Source: Chaetorhynchus papuensis
Lineage: Eukaryota > Chordata > Aves > Passeriformes > Rhipiduridae
Length of the DNA: 64,000 bases
Assembly: GCA_013396525.1 (NCBI GenBank)
Contig: VWYX01001131.1
Location: 124,001 to 188,000, forward strand
Direction: 5' to 3'
Shown here: positions 44,174-59,000 of the stretch, in pieces
Layout of the letters: each line of letters begins with the position of its first letter
How positions within the stretch are numbered: the stretch's first letter is position 1
Notes under the pieces: generated by a model
Seen by the model: only the letters and a program-made list of their open reading frames with translations
The model's database searches: none
What the model was told of the DNA's origin: nothing
Made by a program: the position numbers and the translations under genes

Positions 44174-47100
44174 GCAACAAGCAAACACCACATTAGCTGG
44201 AGACAGACTGCCAAACATCAGTTTGAACCTGCACAAATGAAAGACTGACTACTAGAGGAAGTGCTCACATCTGTCCATGTCTCTTGGATAGGGTGCCTTA
44301 GCCAAACACAAGACATCTTGCTTCAAGAAGAGGTGGCTGAGGGAAATTTTGTGAGTTCTATCATAAAAGAAGTTAAGGGAGATAGTCTCTGACAATGCCC
44401 TCTGCCTGTTCTGGCTCCTCAAGGAGGGACAAAGGCTCACCAAAAAGATGTCCTCTGGCTCTGGAAGCCCAACTGCAATTCACTGATTTGTGAGTAACCA
44501 TTTGGTGCCTGTTCACAACCCCCATCAGGATCAATGGCTGGTGGGGAAGTGGCTCTGGACATGGCATGACCAGAGGAGCCTGCGGCAGAGTACTGCACCA
44601 TCTGGGAAGTCTGTGTGCAGCACAGCCAGAAGTCTGACCTTCCACTCTCAAGAAAAGTGGAAAAGCCTCAAAACCAGGAATAAAAAAACCCCAACCAAAC
44701 AAAAAACAACTCACAAAGCAAAAAAACCACTTAAAACCCAGAAAGGTGCTTCACCCTGCCTGTGAGAGCCATCTCTCACCTATCTCTGGTCTTGCTCTGC
44801 TCCCTTCTCAGCCACATTGGCTTCTCCAGTTATGTATATAAATGGAACGAACTTCAGTCATTTGTATTACTAGTTTTTAAATAACATCTCACTTTTCCAA
44901 AGTCAATTTTCCAGACGGCAGCCCAGGCCAGGGCTCCCCTCACCACCCACCCAAATCTCATTGCACATTTCCTCAAAGTCTGCCTTTTTCAAAACACACT
45001 ATTACAGTAATTCCTTCCTACCTTCTCAGAAACTCTGCCAGAGCCCAACAGCCGCTACCACCAGTATCACCTTAAGGTCTGCTGGACTCACTGTCCCCAT
45101 GCAGCCCCTGAGCCATGCAGCAGCCCTCAAAGCCAACTCTGTTTGCTCTTTCCCCAGAAACTTGCATTCCCCAGGGACAAAGCACAGGTGCCTCCAAATA
45201 AAACCAGAGCACTGAACCATCAGTAGAAAGAGGGAGTATCTGCTGCAATTTAGTTGAGTCTTTTTTGCCCACCAGCATCTTCCAGCTGCCTCCAGCACTC
45301 ACAGTCATTATCCTGCCCTCCACATGAGGGCTATTACTTAGTTGCTATAACCCACATTTAAGCCACAAGTTGAGCTACTCCCAGATAGTGTTTTTTTCCT
45401 CATTTGACATCCAAGCTAAGCAACATTGCAGTTGTTTCAAGTGATGTCAAAACTCTTTGTTCATCTGTTCTTGGGGCAATATTTCACTCAGTTTTGCAGT
45501 CACTTTGCTTGATTTCTTTAACCCTTGTTTTACCCTTCTCCCAGCTAGAGGCAGAGCTCAATTTGAACCCTTGTGTTCAAGTACTCCATGAGGGGGGACT
45601 GAACTGGGTCTTGCATGTGTACTTGTTATGCACATTTACTATTTATCTTAGTAAGTGCATTTACTGAAACAAGGCAACTGCCACTCTCTAAGCATAAAGT
45701 CTTCACTGGTACAACACTGCTACTGAAATAACCAGGAGCTTTGACAAAATTAAGACTCTGCAGATTCATCATACTCCTGACTGGCACATGCACACGTGCA
45801 GGAAAACAATGAAAGATTCAAACTCATGGACGCTCTACCAGAAGGCAGCAATTTGATCTGTAGTAAATGTTTGTGGCATACCAGGGCCATGCACATGCAA
45901 GTAATGCAAGTTACCTTTACGGTCCCTCAGTGACTTCCAACCTCCAGAGCCTACAGCATGGCCACATCCATGCCACTTGGCCTTCAGAAGGGGAAGTTTC
46001 CTCCCCACAGGTGGGAGGGAAGCAGTGCCAGGCAGCCTGCTGCTTCACTCTGATGTCATTGCTTTGGTCTCTTGCCTTTATAGAAAAAAAGGGCTGGATC
46101 TCATTTTGTTTAAAAATGACTCTCTATTTTGGGCCACCCATGAAGTTGCCCAAATTCAAACCTCAGAAGTTTGCAGACTCCTGCTGAGCAAAAGGCAGGA
46201 AGAGAGAGCCATAAAACTGTGGTAGAGGAAGAAAAGACAGGGGAATATCAGTAGCTGCATTCCCAAGGAGGATGTTAAGAAACAGACCACCACAAAACAG
46301 AGTGATGGAGACAAACGTGATAAGCCAGATGAACCACTGGAAAGGAAGCTGGGATGCACATCAGTCAGCTTTCCACTCAAAGAGCTCCAGAAAGCATTTT
46401 GTGTACAGCCAGCCAGCACGCTCAGCACCAAGCGCCCTGGTGTGTTTGCTTTACACCTGATCTACAAGCACCCCCTCCTTGGTGGGACAATCTGGATACT
46501 ACTTAAAGCCTTGGAAGAGATCCAGACATGTGGCAAAGAGCCCTTGAAAAATGGGATCTACTGATACCATCAGGTGGGATGGTCCCCAAGTTAGAGAAAC
46601 CACCCCTGCTTTTGTAAACAACCCAAATAGTGAAACACTGAGCTTCTGCAAGGAAATGCAGGGAACCCCCTGGCTTCAAGAAGGACTGGCATTCTCAGAG
46701 TTCACCCAAAATGCCAAACACCATAAGCTGGCTTGTGGCATACGGGTGCTTATGTCCTCCTCCAAACCAACCCTGACCATGGTGTAAGCCTGGCCGTGGG
46801 TGAGCCTCCCCAGCCACAGCCCAGCCAGCTGCTCTGCAGCAAGTACAGCTCACACTGTACTCTGCTGGTGTTGTACAGCATGCAACAGGTTTTACCTGGC
46901 CTTTATCTATTGTATTTTGGAACCCCCAAACTGTCAAAGCAACACGCAGCAGTCATTTAAGGGCACGTAAATCCCCAAGCATAGGGTCTGGGGAAGGAGC
47001 TCATCAAGGGGGGCACTAAACCCTCCCAGGAGCCCTAAGGTGGGAGGCTGTCAGTAGGTGAATTGCCCTGGAGTGCTGTAACTTGCACTGCTCTTACACA

Positions 47101-50100
47101 GACCGCCACAACTGGAAAGCACTGTAACCACAGCCATCCCAGAGGCAAGGGGGCAGGAGCCAAGGAGACAGTGGGGAAAAACAGCCCCCAGCAGCTATAT
47201 ACCCCCTTTCATCAGTCCCCAGAACAAAAGCACTGCTGCACTATTCCCCATCGGGAAGCAATGGGCACCCACACCCACCTCCACCACACTTGGTCCATAA
47301 AGCTCCACTTCATTAGAGCCACTGTTGCCACATCTGTTAGTGCTTTAAAGCACATACATCTGGCTTAATTGAGCACTTGACTTTATTGCTGCTTTATCTC
47401 CATTTTCTGAACAGGCCTTGGAGAGAGGGTTTTGTGTGGTTGAAGTTTGCTTCTTTTTTCATTCTTCCTTTTTAAATTTTTTTTCCACTGAAATCCCACC
47501 TGAAGCAGGAACAAAAGCCACTGTGACAGCTGCTCACAATCTCTGGGGCTGCTTTTAGGAAAGTCTCCTCTCTAGACAATAAACCCCATCCTAAATATTC
47601 TGGTTTGTGTGCTTCAAAGCTGCAGACCTCAACCCCACCAATCCTCCCTTCCCACTCTGTTTCCCCAGCAAAAAATCAGTGTTAGTGACAGAACGTGGTG
47701 TAGTACAAGTCAGGAAGAAAGAAAAGAAAAGAAAAAGGATCTTGCTGCCCCTGCAGTCTCTGAAACTGTGCCTCTGCCAAGTTACAACAAACAGGAAAAG
47801 CAGAATCAAAACACAGCCCCCATGTCCCCCTCCCATCCACCCAGTGCAGGCTGTGCTAGTGCCAGCTACTGCTCACAAACAATCATGCTGCAAGATTTCT
47901 CTGGCACATCCTTCCAGGTGGCCTGAAAAACAGAAAAGCCCAGCTCAGGAAGCCTGCATTCGATGCATGCAGTGCTTGAATCCCTTCCAGAAAGTACAAG
48001 GGTCCTTCGTGCCCCCAGACTGAGGAGAGGTTACCTGAAATGCCCTTTGCCAGCTCCTGTGCTGGAAGATGCCTGTTTCCCTGTGAAACCAGAAGCCAGG
48101 CACGCAGTAGCTGGGAACATACAGGAGCGCTGGCTGTAAAGCTGGCTGTTTTCCCACTAAGCCACCCCAAATACTTCACAGCCACTGGGAGAACAGGACT
48201 GGTGCCTCCTGTGGCAAGGAGTTAGGGCACCTTCGCTGGCCTGTGGCATACTCACATGCCCATGCCCAGCGTCCTTCCACAGCTTTCTGGCCATGATATG
48301 GGATGGGCACTATCCCAGACAGTATTTGTCTCACTGCAGACTGAGGCTGACACTGCTCAGCAGGCTGCCTGACTGTCATGGAGCACCAAATGCCCACAAA
48401 TACATAATGCTGCTTAATACTAACAAAGAACGAAACCCACACAAGCAGCCCAGGAGCTCTACACCTGCTAAAAGCAGGATGACCTGCTGAAATCAGGACC
48501 ATTGCAGCTTCAGGGTAAGTGGCTGGATGAAGTGATGCTTCATCACACCACCACATGTCATGGCTGTGACACAGCAATCCCCACAATCTGTTTCAGGCAC
48601 CCAGAAGGAAGCTCCTCAGTTACACCACCACTTGCTTTTCGTGCCCATCAGGCACACTCCCCACCCCCACCAGCCATCTCAAGTGTCCTGCCCTGACCAT
48701 CATCTCCTTGTTCTCCTGCCCCCCACGTACAAGAGAATCCTGTTCAGCCACTGTCACATCTTGTGAACTCTGGCTTTCAACTCTTCCAATGGAAGAGGCA
48801 TCTGCCTGTCCCCTCCTATGTGATTAAGACATTGAAAGCACCATCACCTCTTCCAATGCTGTGTTCCAGTTTGACTTCACACTGCAGTGCTGAGTCCAAC
48901 CATCCTTTATCCCTGCTGCCTGGTATCTTTTCTCAGATGTCTAAACACAAAAGCCACCCTCAATGTGAGCAAAAAGCAAGGCATACTAGCAGCCGAATGA
49001 GCTCCCCTGGTCCTTCCTGTCCCAGTCTAACAAGACTTCAAGCCCAGGAAAAGAAATATCCGAATTGTGAAGTGAAAGAGAGTCAAAATGTAATTAAACT
49101 CTGCACTTCCTATCCCAAACTGGTAATGGATGTTCAGGCACTCTTGTTTCACCAGTGAGGAAAATAGACCTGTCTTTAACAAGACAAACTCTTCTGGATT
49201 CCTTGGGAGGAAGGCAGTGAGCAAATTACAGTCTCTAAACCTCTCCCTGCCCTCCTTTTTTCCTCCAACACAACTCGTATGCACAAAGCAAAGACATCTT
49301 TCCTATGAAAAAATTCCTCTTCAGGCTTTACAGTTGAACCCAGCTGGACTCTACCTGTGGGAACACCAAGTTATCCTCAAAAGGACACCCCGTCTTCCGA
49401 AGTTAGGGAAGGCAGAGAATTTAGGTACTGCTGTGCAACCCACACTGACCCCCCTTCGACCAAGACAGAGAGAAAGGACGGCAGATGGCTTCTGCAGCAC
49501 TGCTTCCCAGGGAAAGAGGGAGCAATCATGGAATGAGCTGCTCCTCTGTGACCAGCAGCTGATGTCAGGAGGACTGTAATGACTGATCATCTCCTCCACT
49601 TCTGGAAACCAATGACACAGGGACTTCCCAAGCCAGAGGCTGCACATGGATCATCACATTTCTTAGCTAGCCATATTTCTGTGAATTTCTACACTTCCTT
49701 TTAGGTGTCATTTATATAAAGGCCATTTCCAGCTTCTTACAGCAGTGACCTTCATGGTTTAGTTCTGTGCTCTGCTTGATCTTTTCATGGAATGCCAAAT
49801 GAAACTGAAAAATAGTGATCTTCTTGTTCCTGCTTCATAGCTTTCCCTCAGCCCACAGGAACAAGTCAGCAGAAAGACCTAAACACCACAGTGCTGGCCT
49901 TTATACCTCATTGAGACAGGTTCTGAAGACCCCTTAGCCAAGGGGTGGCCTTCAGAATGCTAAGTGCACCTGCTGTGTGCCACACATGCCTCCAAAATCA
50001 ACCACAGCCCCGGTGAGGGGCTGGGAGCCAGGACACCTCTTCTTTAAAGAGAAAGAAAAATGCCCGGCCTTTTCACAACTACAGAAGGTCTTGGCATGAG

Positions 50101-53100
50101 CTGAGGGCAGAGGAACAAAGCCAAAGCACATGGAAAACAGCAGCAGCAGTTCTTACTGCTGCCTGTTTAACTGGAGAGCTGGGACACCACCCTAGTGCAA
50201 GGAACTCACTGCAAGCTCCTCACGAGCTGCACAGGGTACCCTGACACAGAGACCCCTCCGGTGCCACCCCCAGTGCTGCCCTGATGGCCCCAGCCCATCA
50301 GTACTCGCTCTTGTCACACAGCAAAAGATGTTGGCCGAGGACCAATGAAAGCACCTTCTAATGGGATTTTTCAGGTTTCAAGGATATCAGTGTCTGGCAC
50401 AGGCTGAAGCAATTAAGAGGACTTCCAAGAGACAATCTGGCATTGATTAACCAGCTATTTACCACCGAACATTACAAGTCCCACTCTAAAACTCTGCACC
50501 AGAACACTTGCCTCTTCCTAATTGTTTTCTCCCTTGCCCCATCCCTGTCTCTCACAAAGCCCAGCTGTGGCCTCTCACACCACTCCCTCAGCCTCACTAT
50601 GCTTTGCCTTCCTAAATAAACCATGATGTTGTCAGCCAGACTAAAGCTGAAAGGCTTCCTGAGGGTTAAAGGGAAAAGCATGTTGCTCTTGGCAAACAGA
50701 TAAATCCAGTTTTCACTGAACAGGTCTCAAGATGGACAGCCACAGCCACATGTGCTTGCAATCATCATATTTACATTTGAGTCTTCCTACCGAACACCAG
50801 GGTAAGAAAATCCTGGGCTGATCTCATTTCTACCAGCTTCATTTGGCTGATCCCTACACAGCCACAGATATCTTCATCATCAAGTTCCTCCAGACCAGAA
50901 ACATCCCTAACACGGCAAGAGCTGCGTTAACAACTCATTTCACTAGTATTCCCTCCTACATCACTTAGAAAGAGTGCCTGGAGGAGCAGCAAACAGGTAA
51001 TGCTGCAGGTAAGGGTTTGTAGTCAGCAGGGAAGAGTTACTGGTGGCATTTAGCACCTCACAGGAGGGGTAATGCAAATTTGGCATTCAAAGACAGGATT
51101 TGTTACAGGACCAGAGAAGGTAGAATGGGCATGTCCAATTTCAGGGCACTTCCACTCTCTCTCCATATGTAATATAACCAGCTGCTACGTCCTCCCCTCT
51201 TTGAAAGGGAATTAGGAAGGCCTTCCACTCCCAGTGAGCTCCAAAGGAGCAAAATACACCCAGCTTCTGCAGTATGTGGGTCCTTCCCTGCAAAGCTGTA
51301 TCATCTCTGCTCCCACTGCCCCCACAGCAGCATGGCAGATGCATGAAAAGACCAGAAATTGGTGGGACAAGACTTTGCCTCTTTTGAGATCTGCAGAATA
51401 CTATGTAAATTTATGGGGCAACATAAATATGTATTATTAAGGAGGTGTAAGAGAAGAGGAGAATGGAAACTGCTTATCAATAATGAAAAGCGAAAGTGAA
51501 TAAAACCTGAGGAGATAATTCCACACAAGCATCTCTCTTGTTCCTAAAATATATAATGGAGCACCACAGAAGAAGGTAGGACAGATTGGTCAGGTAAAAT
51601 ACTAGAAGGGAAAAAGAGCAACCAGGGAAAATTTGACTACACCTATAGTTAAGTCTAGGAAGACCAAAAGGAATTAACAACTTTTACTGAGATGAAAACT
51701 ACTGGACAAACATGGACAATCGAAATAATTAGGCACCGGTATAGTTTAGAAAAGGGTTGTGATAGTGTATCATGCCATGAGTGATTTTAAAGGCAAGTCC
51801 GAATGTTTTTTGTAGTGTTCTAGTCAAAACAGCCGTTTACACAGCAAAAATCTGTGGTTAGAACTGGACGAGGAAGCAGGCTTGAGAACGGGACATTGTC
51901 CTTCTGGCTGTAAAGCTGGGAAAAATTAATCTGGGAGCATCAGAGATGTATGTCCTAAGCGGTGACCTGACACCATGTGGAATGATCCCTTAACCAAGAA
52001 CCTCCACCAAAGAAAAGGGCAGTGCTCAGATCACACCTACTGCAGCAGAGCTGGGATGGAGGTCTCCAGATGTTGATTCCTTACGAAAGTGGCCTCAATC
52101 AGCTGCCACAATTGACAACATCAGCATAAATCCTTAAACTGGACAGAAAACAGAGCACCATCCATACAATGAAACAGCCCCAGAGACGGACAAAGGAACA
52201 AACTCTTAATAGAGCATCAGGTGGTGGAAAATGTGAGAAGTCATCAGAGAAGTCATCCAGACAAATTAACCTGGAAAATGGCAGAAGGCTGATGAATATT
52301 TGGCATCAAAACAGCCATCAGCCTCCCTGCCATATTCCCAGAATGAAACTGTAGAATGAGCCATAAATAGTCTGAAGTGCATCTTGCTCCTTTGCCCCAA
52401 AGGCAGCACAACCATGCTGGGGAAGCTTGGAGGTGGAGAGAAGCAAATGCTTAAAATCCAGCCCTCACTGAGTCACAGGAATAAATCAGTCTAGAAAGGT
52501 CCAGTGTATACTGAGGAAGATTGGAGGCCTTAAAGGCATGTGACACTTCTCAGTTTCTCCCCTTCCAGCTTTTGTTTCATTTGCAATTAAAGTATCAGAA
52601 ATGCCAGCTATCCTTTTCCCTGTTTCTGTCAGGGCTGTTGGCCTCAGACAACATACCTGATACCTCCTCTTGAGCAAACGATTCTCTATCTCTGTTCCCA
52701 ACTTTACCACATTATCTAGTCATTGGCATTGTACAAAGGCTTTGTTTTAAAGCCTTCCCCCATTTAGCCGTTGCAAATATTCACCATCAATCACTTGCTC
52801 CATTTGCCAAATCCCCTTTCATTTAAAGTTTAAGGTCACAAAGTACAGATTTCCTCATTTCAGCTCTCCCCAAAGCTGAAGTAATTTGGCTTGGCTGCAG
52901 AGTAAACTCTAGAGCCTAAAGAAAACAAACACATAAGACACTTCTACTCTGAAATGCTGAGCAATAAAATCTCAATAAATAAATAAATAGATGGAAACTC
53001 TCTTTAGGTCAGAGAATGTCACGACACTTGGTTTGCTACAATTAAAAATAAAATCAATTTAAAAACCAGGCAGACTAGGGACCCGCACCTAAAAAGCAGT

Positions 53101-54169
53101 GTTAACAACAACAGCAAAACCATCTCTCCATTCCCTTTAAAAATTCAGTACAGTAAAACTTATTGTGAAACAGGAATACTGCTTTAGCCTCAATCCAACT
53201 GTACTGTGAATGAAACCCCAAACTCTTGAGAGCACAATTTTATTTTGAATTTGTTCTTGATCATCATTTGGTCACATTGATCTTTAACAATCACTCCCCC
53301 ATGACAAAACCTGCCTTCTGCCAAGCTGAAGGAGCATTAGCATGGCAGGGTTAGAACTGTGTTTCCCTGTGTGTTGACAAAACCTGCTGGGCTCATGAGG
53401 AGAACTGAAACTTTTTAGAAGATTCTTCTTTTAAGGAAAAAAATTAAATCCTTCCTGGGATTCGTGCAAGGGCCTCCTGAGTCACTGGACATGAGACCTT
53501 CCATCAGCCACATCACAGCAGCCTCCTTGGGAGCACAAAAGTATCTGTCCTGCCCTTGAGGTATCACCTGGAGATGTCATCCTAGAAGGACAGTGCCCCA
53601 GCCAGCCGAAGATGCCGTATTTTCTAGACAGGATATTATTAGAGCTGAGTTATGGTATGATGTCCTCATGCCAACACTCTTTTCTCACTCACAGTGCTCT
53701 TTCTCCTCCCTGTCTTTGTTTTCCTCCTGTAACTTGTCAGGGCAGCCAAGCCCTCCCCTGCCAAGCCCTCCCCGTGGCACAAGCTCCCACTCCCATGGAG
53801 CTCTTCCCTGCACCTGTGCCTGCCTACATCCATTTTTTCAGGCTCATGACTGCTGCTGAGGGCTTGCCAGCTGCTTTCCGAGGGGTTAACGCTTCGCTCC
53901 CCGTGGGACACTTCTCTCGGGATACAGGGTGAGCCTGGGTGGCTTTTACAAAGCAGGATGGAAGTCCCCCCTCACCCTGGGATCAATTAACACGCACAGG
54001 TCTTAGCTGTCCACTGGCAGGATTCACTAACGAAAGTCCCATTCATCAAAGTCTCCAGCCTGGTCTTTCACTGCCCATCCCAGCACTCTGTGCTATTCAG
54101 TTTTATCCCACTCCTGACCCTCTCAACCATCCACATCATTTACCCTAAGAGTTTTTCTGGGCTTTCTCT

Positions 54170-55200
54170 CTTCATAGCAATGAGCCTAACAATGCAATCA
54201 CAAGTATTCAATATCTTCACACCTACAGTTTCCACCAGGGCTGGTGCTCCTACCCTCTGACTGATTTCAATCAATTTGATTCTTTGATTCTTTTAGTTCT
54301 TCCCCTCAGTTTCCAACATTTCCATGTCCTCATCCCCTCCAACTGTACTGAACACTGAAACAAAATTTGGTTAATACTGGATCCATACCTACGTCATCTT
54401 TGATCTTCCAGTTGGTCCTTGCTGCACAGCAGCTTCAAGTCTTAATTTTATTTATGTAGCTGAGAAACCTGTTGCTATTTGTTTTAATTTCTTTTGCCAG
54501 GCCTAACGCAGCATGACTTTTGGCAATTCTCATTTTATCCCTACCCTTCCTGACCTCTAAGACATTGCTTTTTTGCCAATTAGTCTTTTTTTCCATTCCT
54601 TACAGACTCTCTGTTTAATCCCAACTATCCTTTTTAAGGTGGCTATTCACCAGCTTCAGCAAGGAGCCCTTTCCTGCCCTGTTTTCCTCCTCTGCTTAGG
54701 ACCTCTGCTCCAGATGGTTTCTGCACCTCTGAATTAGAAGCTCTGTATCCTCTACATTCTGCATTCACAATTCTCCACCCAGATGACTTCACCCAACAGG
54801 TTTTTTCATTTTTCAAAGTTTGCCCTTTCAAAGACAAGTATCCTAGTTCCAGATCTACTTTTGTTTAGGCTTCCATTTAATTTAAAAGGAATCCATTTTA
54901 TGAGCACTACGTCCAAGATTCCTCTGTACAATCAGGCCCTCCTAACATCAACATTAGTTACCAAAACAAAACCTAAAATAGCACCTCCACTTACTGGTGC
55001 TCTATTTAATGAAAAAGTCTGGGCTATCACATCCAGGCATATTGACATTTTACCTTATTAATAAAACGTGTTTGCCAATGCGTATTCCTAGATATTAAGA
55101 TACGTTCCTAAGTTCCCCCAGCAATATTATTTTGGAAACTTTTATCTTTCCAATAACATTACAGAGACATTTATCCACACAACCCCTGCCACCCCCCCTA
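54170..55200 (-). mobile_element. Ancient CR1/L3-like LINE, internal ORF2 relic
   Basis: On the - strand the DNA still shows broken pieces of a CR1-clade ORF2: the stretch near 54450-54550 translates as AKSHAALGLAKEIKTNSNRFLSYIN, the link between endonuclease and reverse transcriptase in CR1/L3 elements; 'ctgattgtacagaggaatctt' near 54925 and 'gaaagggcaaactttgaaaaa' near 54820 are also familiar phrases of these LINEs. Stops and frameshifts abound, so it encodes nothing now. Ends are approximate. Confidence 0.65.
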
Positions 55201-55924
55201 GAATTTCCTTCATTTTCTTAATTTCCCTAATTTTTATTTTTAACTCCACCTCCCCCACAGAGGTTGCCTTTCTCTTCTTTACACTACTGTAGCTGGGACA
55301 GCACCACTACCAGTCCATACAGACTACATGCCAGTGCTTCTGGTATCACCAATTCTGGGTCCTCGACTTCTGACCACAGCAACCCAGACCTTCCTCCTTT
55401 CTGAGGATACTATCAAATAAAACAAAATACACCATTACACAGAAACACCACCACAAAAACCTGTCACTGCAGAACATTTAAGTCTTTGCTAATTGTGGCC
55501 TCATCTTTGGCCTGTCTGAGATGCAGTCAGTAGTGTTGGCTCAACATGAGAGACTGTGAATGGACTTGTCATGGATGTCACAGACTCTGGCACATTTCTT
55601 CATCAAAACCAATGTTAGCCAAAAAAAGGGGAAATGCAAATGAAAGAGGATGAATTAGACTAAGACAAAAATGGATTCTGGTAGACTAAGAAAGTCTCAG
55701 TGCCCATTCTGTTACTGACTGTGGGACCAAAGAGTTCTGTTTTCAGTACTTTCTTTGTTCCTGATCCCACTCCAATTTTTGTGTGCTCTGTTTCACAGTA
55801 AAGTCCTTGAAAGCAACTAATGTGGCCCTGGCCATAATCTGCTTAAGGTAATTTATGGTGGTACAATACATCTGACTTCAGGGAAGTCAATCCTGACACC
55901 AGGAAGGTCCCATAAACAGTCTTA

Positions 55925-56085
55925 GAGCCAAGTTCGTGAACTAGGATTCAAGAGAATTGGATTCAAGCCCTCCTACCCTGCTTCTCGATCCTTAAGAGAC
56001 CTTGAGGAAGTAATTTTATCACTCTGTCCAGCAGTACCCGTCTATAAAAAAGGGACCATAAAAATCCAATCCTTGACAGAATGTC
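55925..56085 (+). repeat. MIR-like (CORE) SINE relic
   Basis: The order 'ggattcaagccctcctaccctgc', 'gaccttgaggaagtaattttatc', 'ccgtctataaaaaaggga' follows the MIR consensus: gggttcaaatcc..., gaccttgggcaagt..., tctgtaaaatggga. This is a better match than the other MIR-like traces in the window. It lies about 0.7 kb from the LINE relic at 54170-55200. Confidence 0.6.
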
Positions 56086-59000
56086 TGTCAGCATCAAGCC
56101 AGCAGACAGAAAAAAATCCTTGTAACTATGGCAAGGACGGCCATTTAGCTAAAATAGATATTTAGGTGCAAGTCCCTTGCTCTGACACTGACTGTACTTT
56201 TAGTGCCACATAAATAAGTCCCCTTTATTTTGTCATGCTATTATCACTGAACATACAGGTTAAAGTAAAAAGGGGCAGGAGATTGGGGGAAAGTCCCAAT
56301 TTCTTTTTCTCTTCAGCCCTGCAAAGGCTGGAGGCGTTCAGCAAAATCCAAAAAAAGGATTGTGGTAATTACCTCACCTGCCTTGCTCCAAAAATTGCCT
56401 CTTCACAAAAAACCTCATGCACTGCAGCTGCCCAAACTAAGACAACCCCAGACAATAATCCTGAGCTGTGCATCTGACTTGATTTTTTTCTTCAGGCTAT
56501 GCAGATTGAGCAAAACTGACCCCAGGCAGAAACCCAGGAGATACAGACAACTGCCTCTGAATGCCTACCCTGACATGGCCCCCACTCTGAACCACACAGC
56601 AAGGGAACACAGATGTTCCCCCACAGCACCAAACACAATTCACCTCAATGTTACCTTCTTACCTGCTGAAAAACTCCTATTCTTGCTTGGCACCAAGCAC
56701 TGTGATTACCAAGCCTGGCAGAGCTTAGACACTCCTCTAACTTGGGAATTTCAGAAAAGATTTGGGTGCATCTTTTTTTTTTTTCCTTCCTCTCTCATAC
56801 AACAAGAATCAGCAATTTTGCAGAAGTGATTTGCATTTTCTCAACCCAGTAATTTTTCCTATCAACGAGGTGTACGTGCCAAAACACACGTGAGCCTAGG
56901 CACGTAAGAGGCAACAGTAGTCTCCAACTTGCCCTTGAGAAACATCAGGCAGTAATAAGCTATTTATTCATAGGGAGAATGCTGCTCCCAGTCAGTGAAC
57001 AGCTTCAGAAGGACCAAGACTTGGTCCTGAAAGAACTGTTAAGACCCTGGGAGCAAAGGTCAGACTCCTAGAAGTGACAAATCTAACTCTTCACCTGAGC
57101 CACTTGATCAAATGCTATTGTTATCACTTAAAACCAATGTGTTGACCTGACGTTTCTCCAGGACAACAGAGTCCCAGTATACAATCTGCTCAACAGACTA
57201 ATTTAGAGATAACCTTGAATCCTAAAGACTTTTCCATCCAAGAACAACAGTCAGGCTCTAAGGGAAAGGGTGAGCACCCCTAACCTAACTGCTTCGTGAC
57301 TGGATTAGGTAATAAAGATCTTCAGGTTCAGGTCCTGAAGTTGAGCTCCCTCAAATCCACCTGCTCCTGCTGAACCTCCTGAGGCCTGAAATAACCAGCC
57401 ACGTGATGAAGTCCTCCAGCCCTAAGCCTTTGCTCTCCATAAATTCATTACAGTTTCTAAGTTCTCTGAAATCAACACTGCACCATAACAATGCTTAGCC
57501 CTTGTTTGTTCCACGCTGAATAACGTAACTCCAGAGTTGGGCAACTTGACTTGCAAAAATCCAAACTGTCTGCTCCTCCCACCCTAAGGAATGCTCTTGC
57601 CTGCTCTCCATTGTATGGTCTGGATGGCCATGGGTTTTGGAAGGAGGACAAAGCAAAGACAAAGGGACAATACAGCGGTTTAAGACAGCAGCCTGGTCTC
57701 TCACGTTACGCCTCAGCTGGTTATAATCTCCACAAAATGAAATAACAAGCGAATGACTAATGACTGGAAGATGAGTGTGCCTTGCTGAGGCAACACAGCA
57801 GGGCAAAGGATCCTGGCCAAGAGCAGTGAGAATCTTATTTCAGTGCTTCCATGAATACAGCTGCCATTTACCTATCTACCCAGATCCCAGCATGCCTTCA
57901 GAAGGCTGCTGCGATGAAAAGGAAAAATCCCGTCCTCCTCTTCCACCAATTAATGCCCTCGGATCACCTTAGTTGCTCTGAACCCATTTTCTCTTAATGA
58001 GCTAGGCCAACCTCGTCCCCCACAGCTGTTCACAAGCACCTATTAGAGATCTCTCAAGCACCCAGGGAAAGCAGCAAGAACAGGATCAGCCAGGAAATCC
58101 CCAGATGGCCTAGGGGAGGGAAAAAAGGCTACATGATGCAACCTTGTGCTGAAGTAAACCTGCCCTAACCAGTTCCCATCCAGAGTAGTTTCTTCCCAGG
58201 GCAAATTAATTTCTTCCCAAGACAGCTGTTTGTTCATGTGCAGATGTCCAGAGGCAGCTACCTCTTTGCCTTGTCTCCACCACTTATGCTACATCATCAA
58301 TTATATTTAATGTTATTTCACTCCTTGCTTTGAGCAACAGCAGCTCTTGTTTCAGGGAAGGACACACTTCCCCCTCTTTGTTTCCCTATCTCAGACCAAG
58401 CCTTCATTGTCTCTTCTGAGAGCAAGGTTGACTTGTGACCCTGCCCTTCCTTATGCTCTGATAGAAAAAAAAGCAGTAGTTCAAACCCATTCCACCATCA
58501 GGATTCCCACCTGGAACCTCTGGGGACTACAGCGTTTTCTGTGGCAGCGTAGTCTGAACTTGAGGGTTGTGTTGTGCTGTATTATCAAGAAACACTTGGA
58601 GAAAGGGAACTGGGAGGAAGGAATCAGGAAAGTCTGACAGACATCAACCTGCCATCAGCAGGGGTGTTAGCAGTAGCTTTCAGGAGGTTGCAAAGAATAG
58701 GAAAAAAAGTCTTGACAAGCCAGAAAGTAACAATTGCCTTAAAACAGCAAGATTTCGACCAAAATACTCTTGAATTGGGGGAGGATGAGGCCAGTTTTAA
58801 CATCTCTTCTGCCCTACATGACAATAGACTGGAAGGTTCTCCAGGGAGCAGAACCAAGGAGGTTGCCTGTTCAGGGGACTGGCATGGATTAATTCTTTCC
58901 ATTTGGTTTTCCAACACCAAATTTGTAGTATTTTAAGTACAGAAATTAAAAGCATCTCCGCCAATTTTCATTTAATGAGTAACAAATAGTTTAAATGGCT

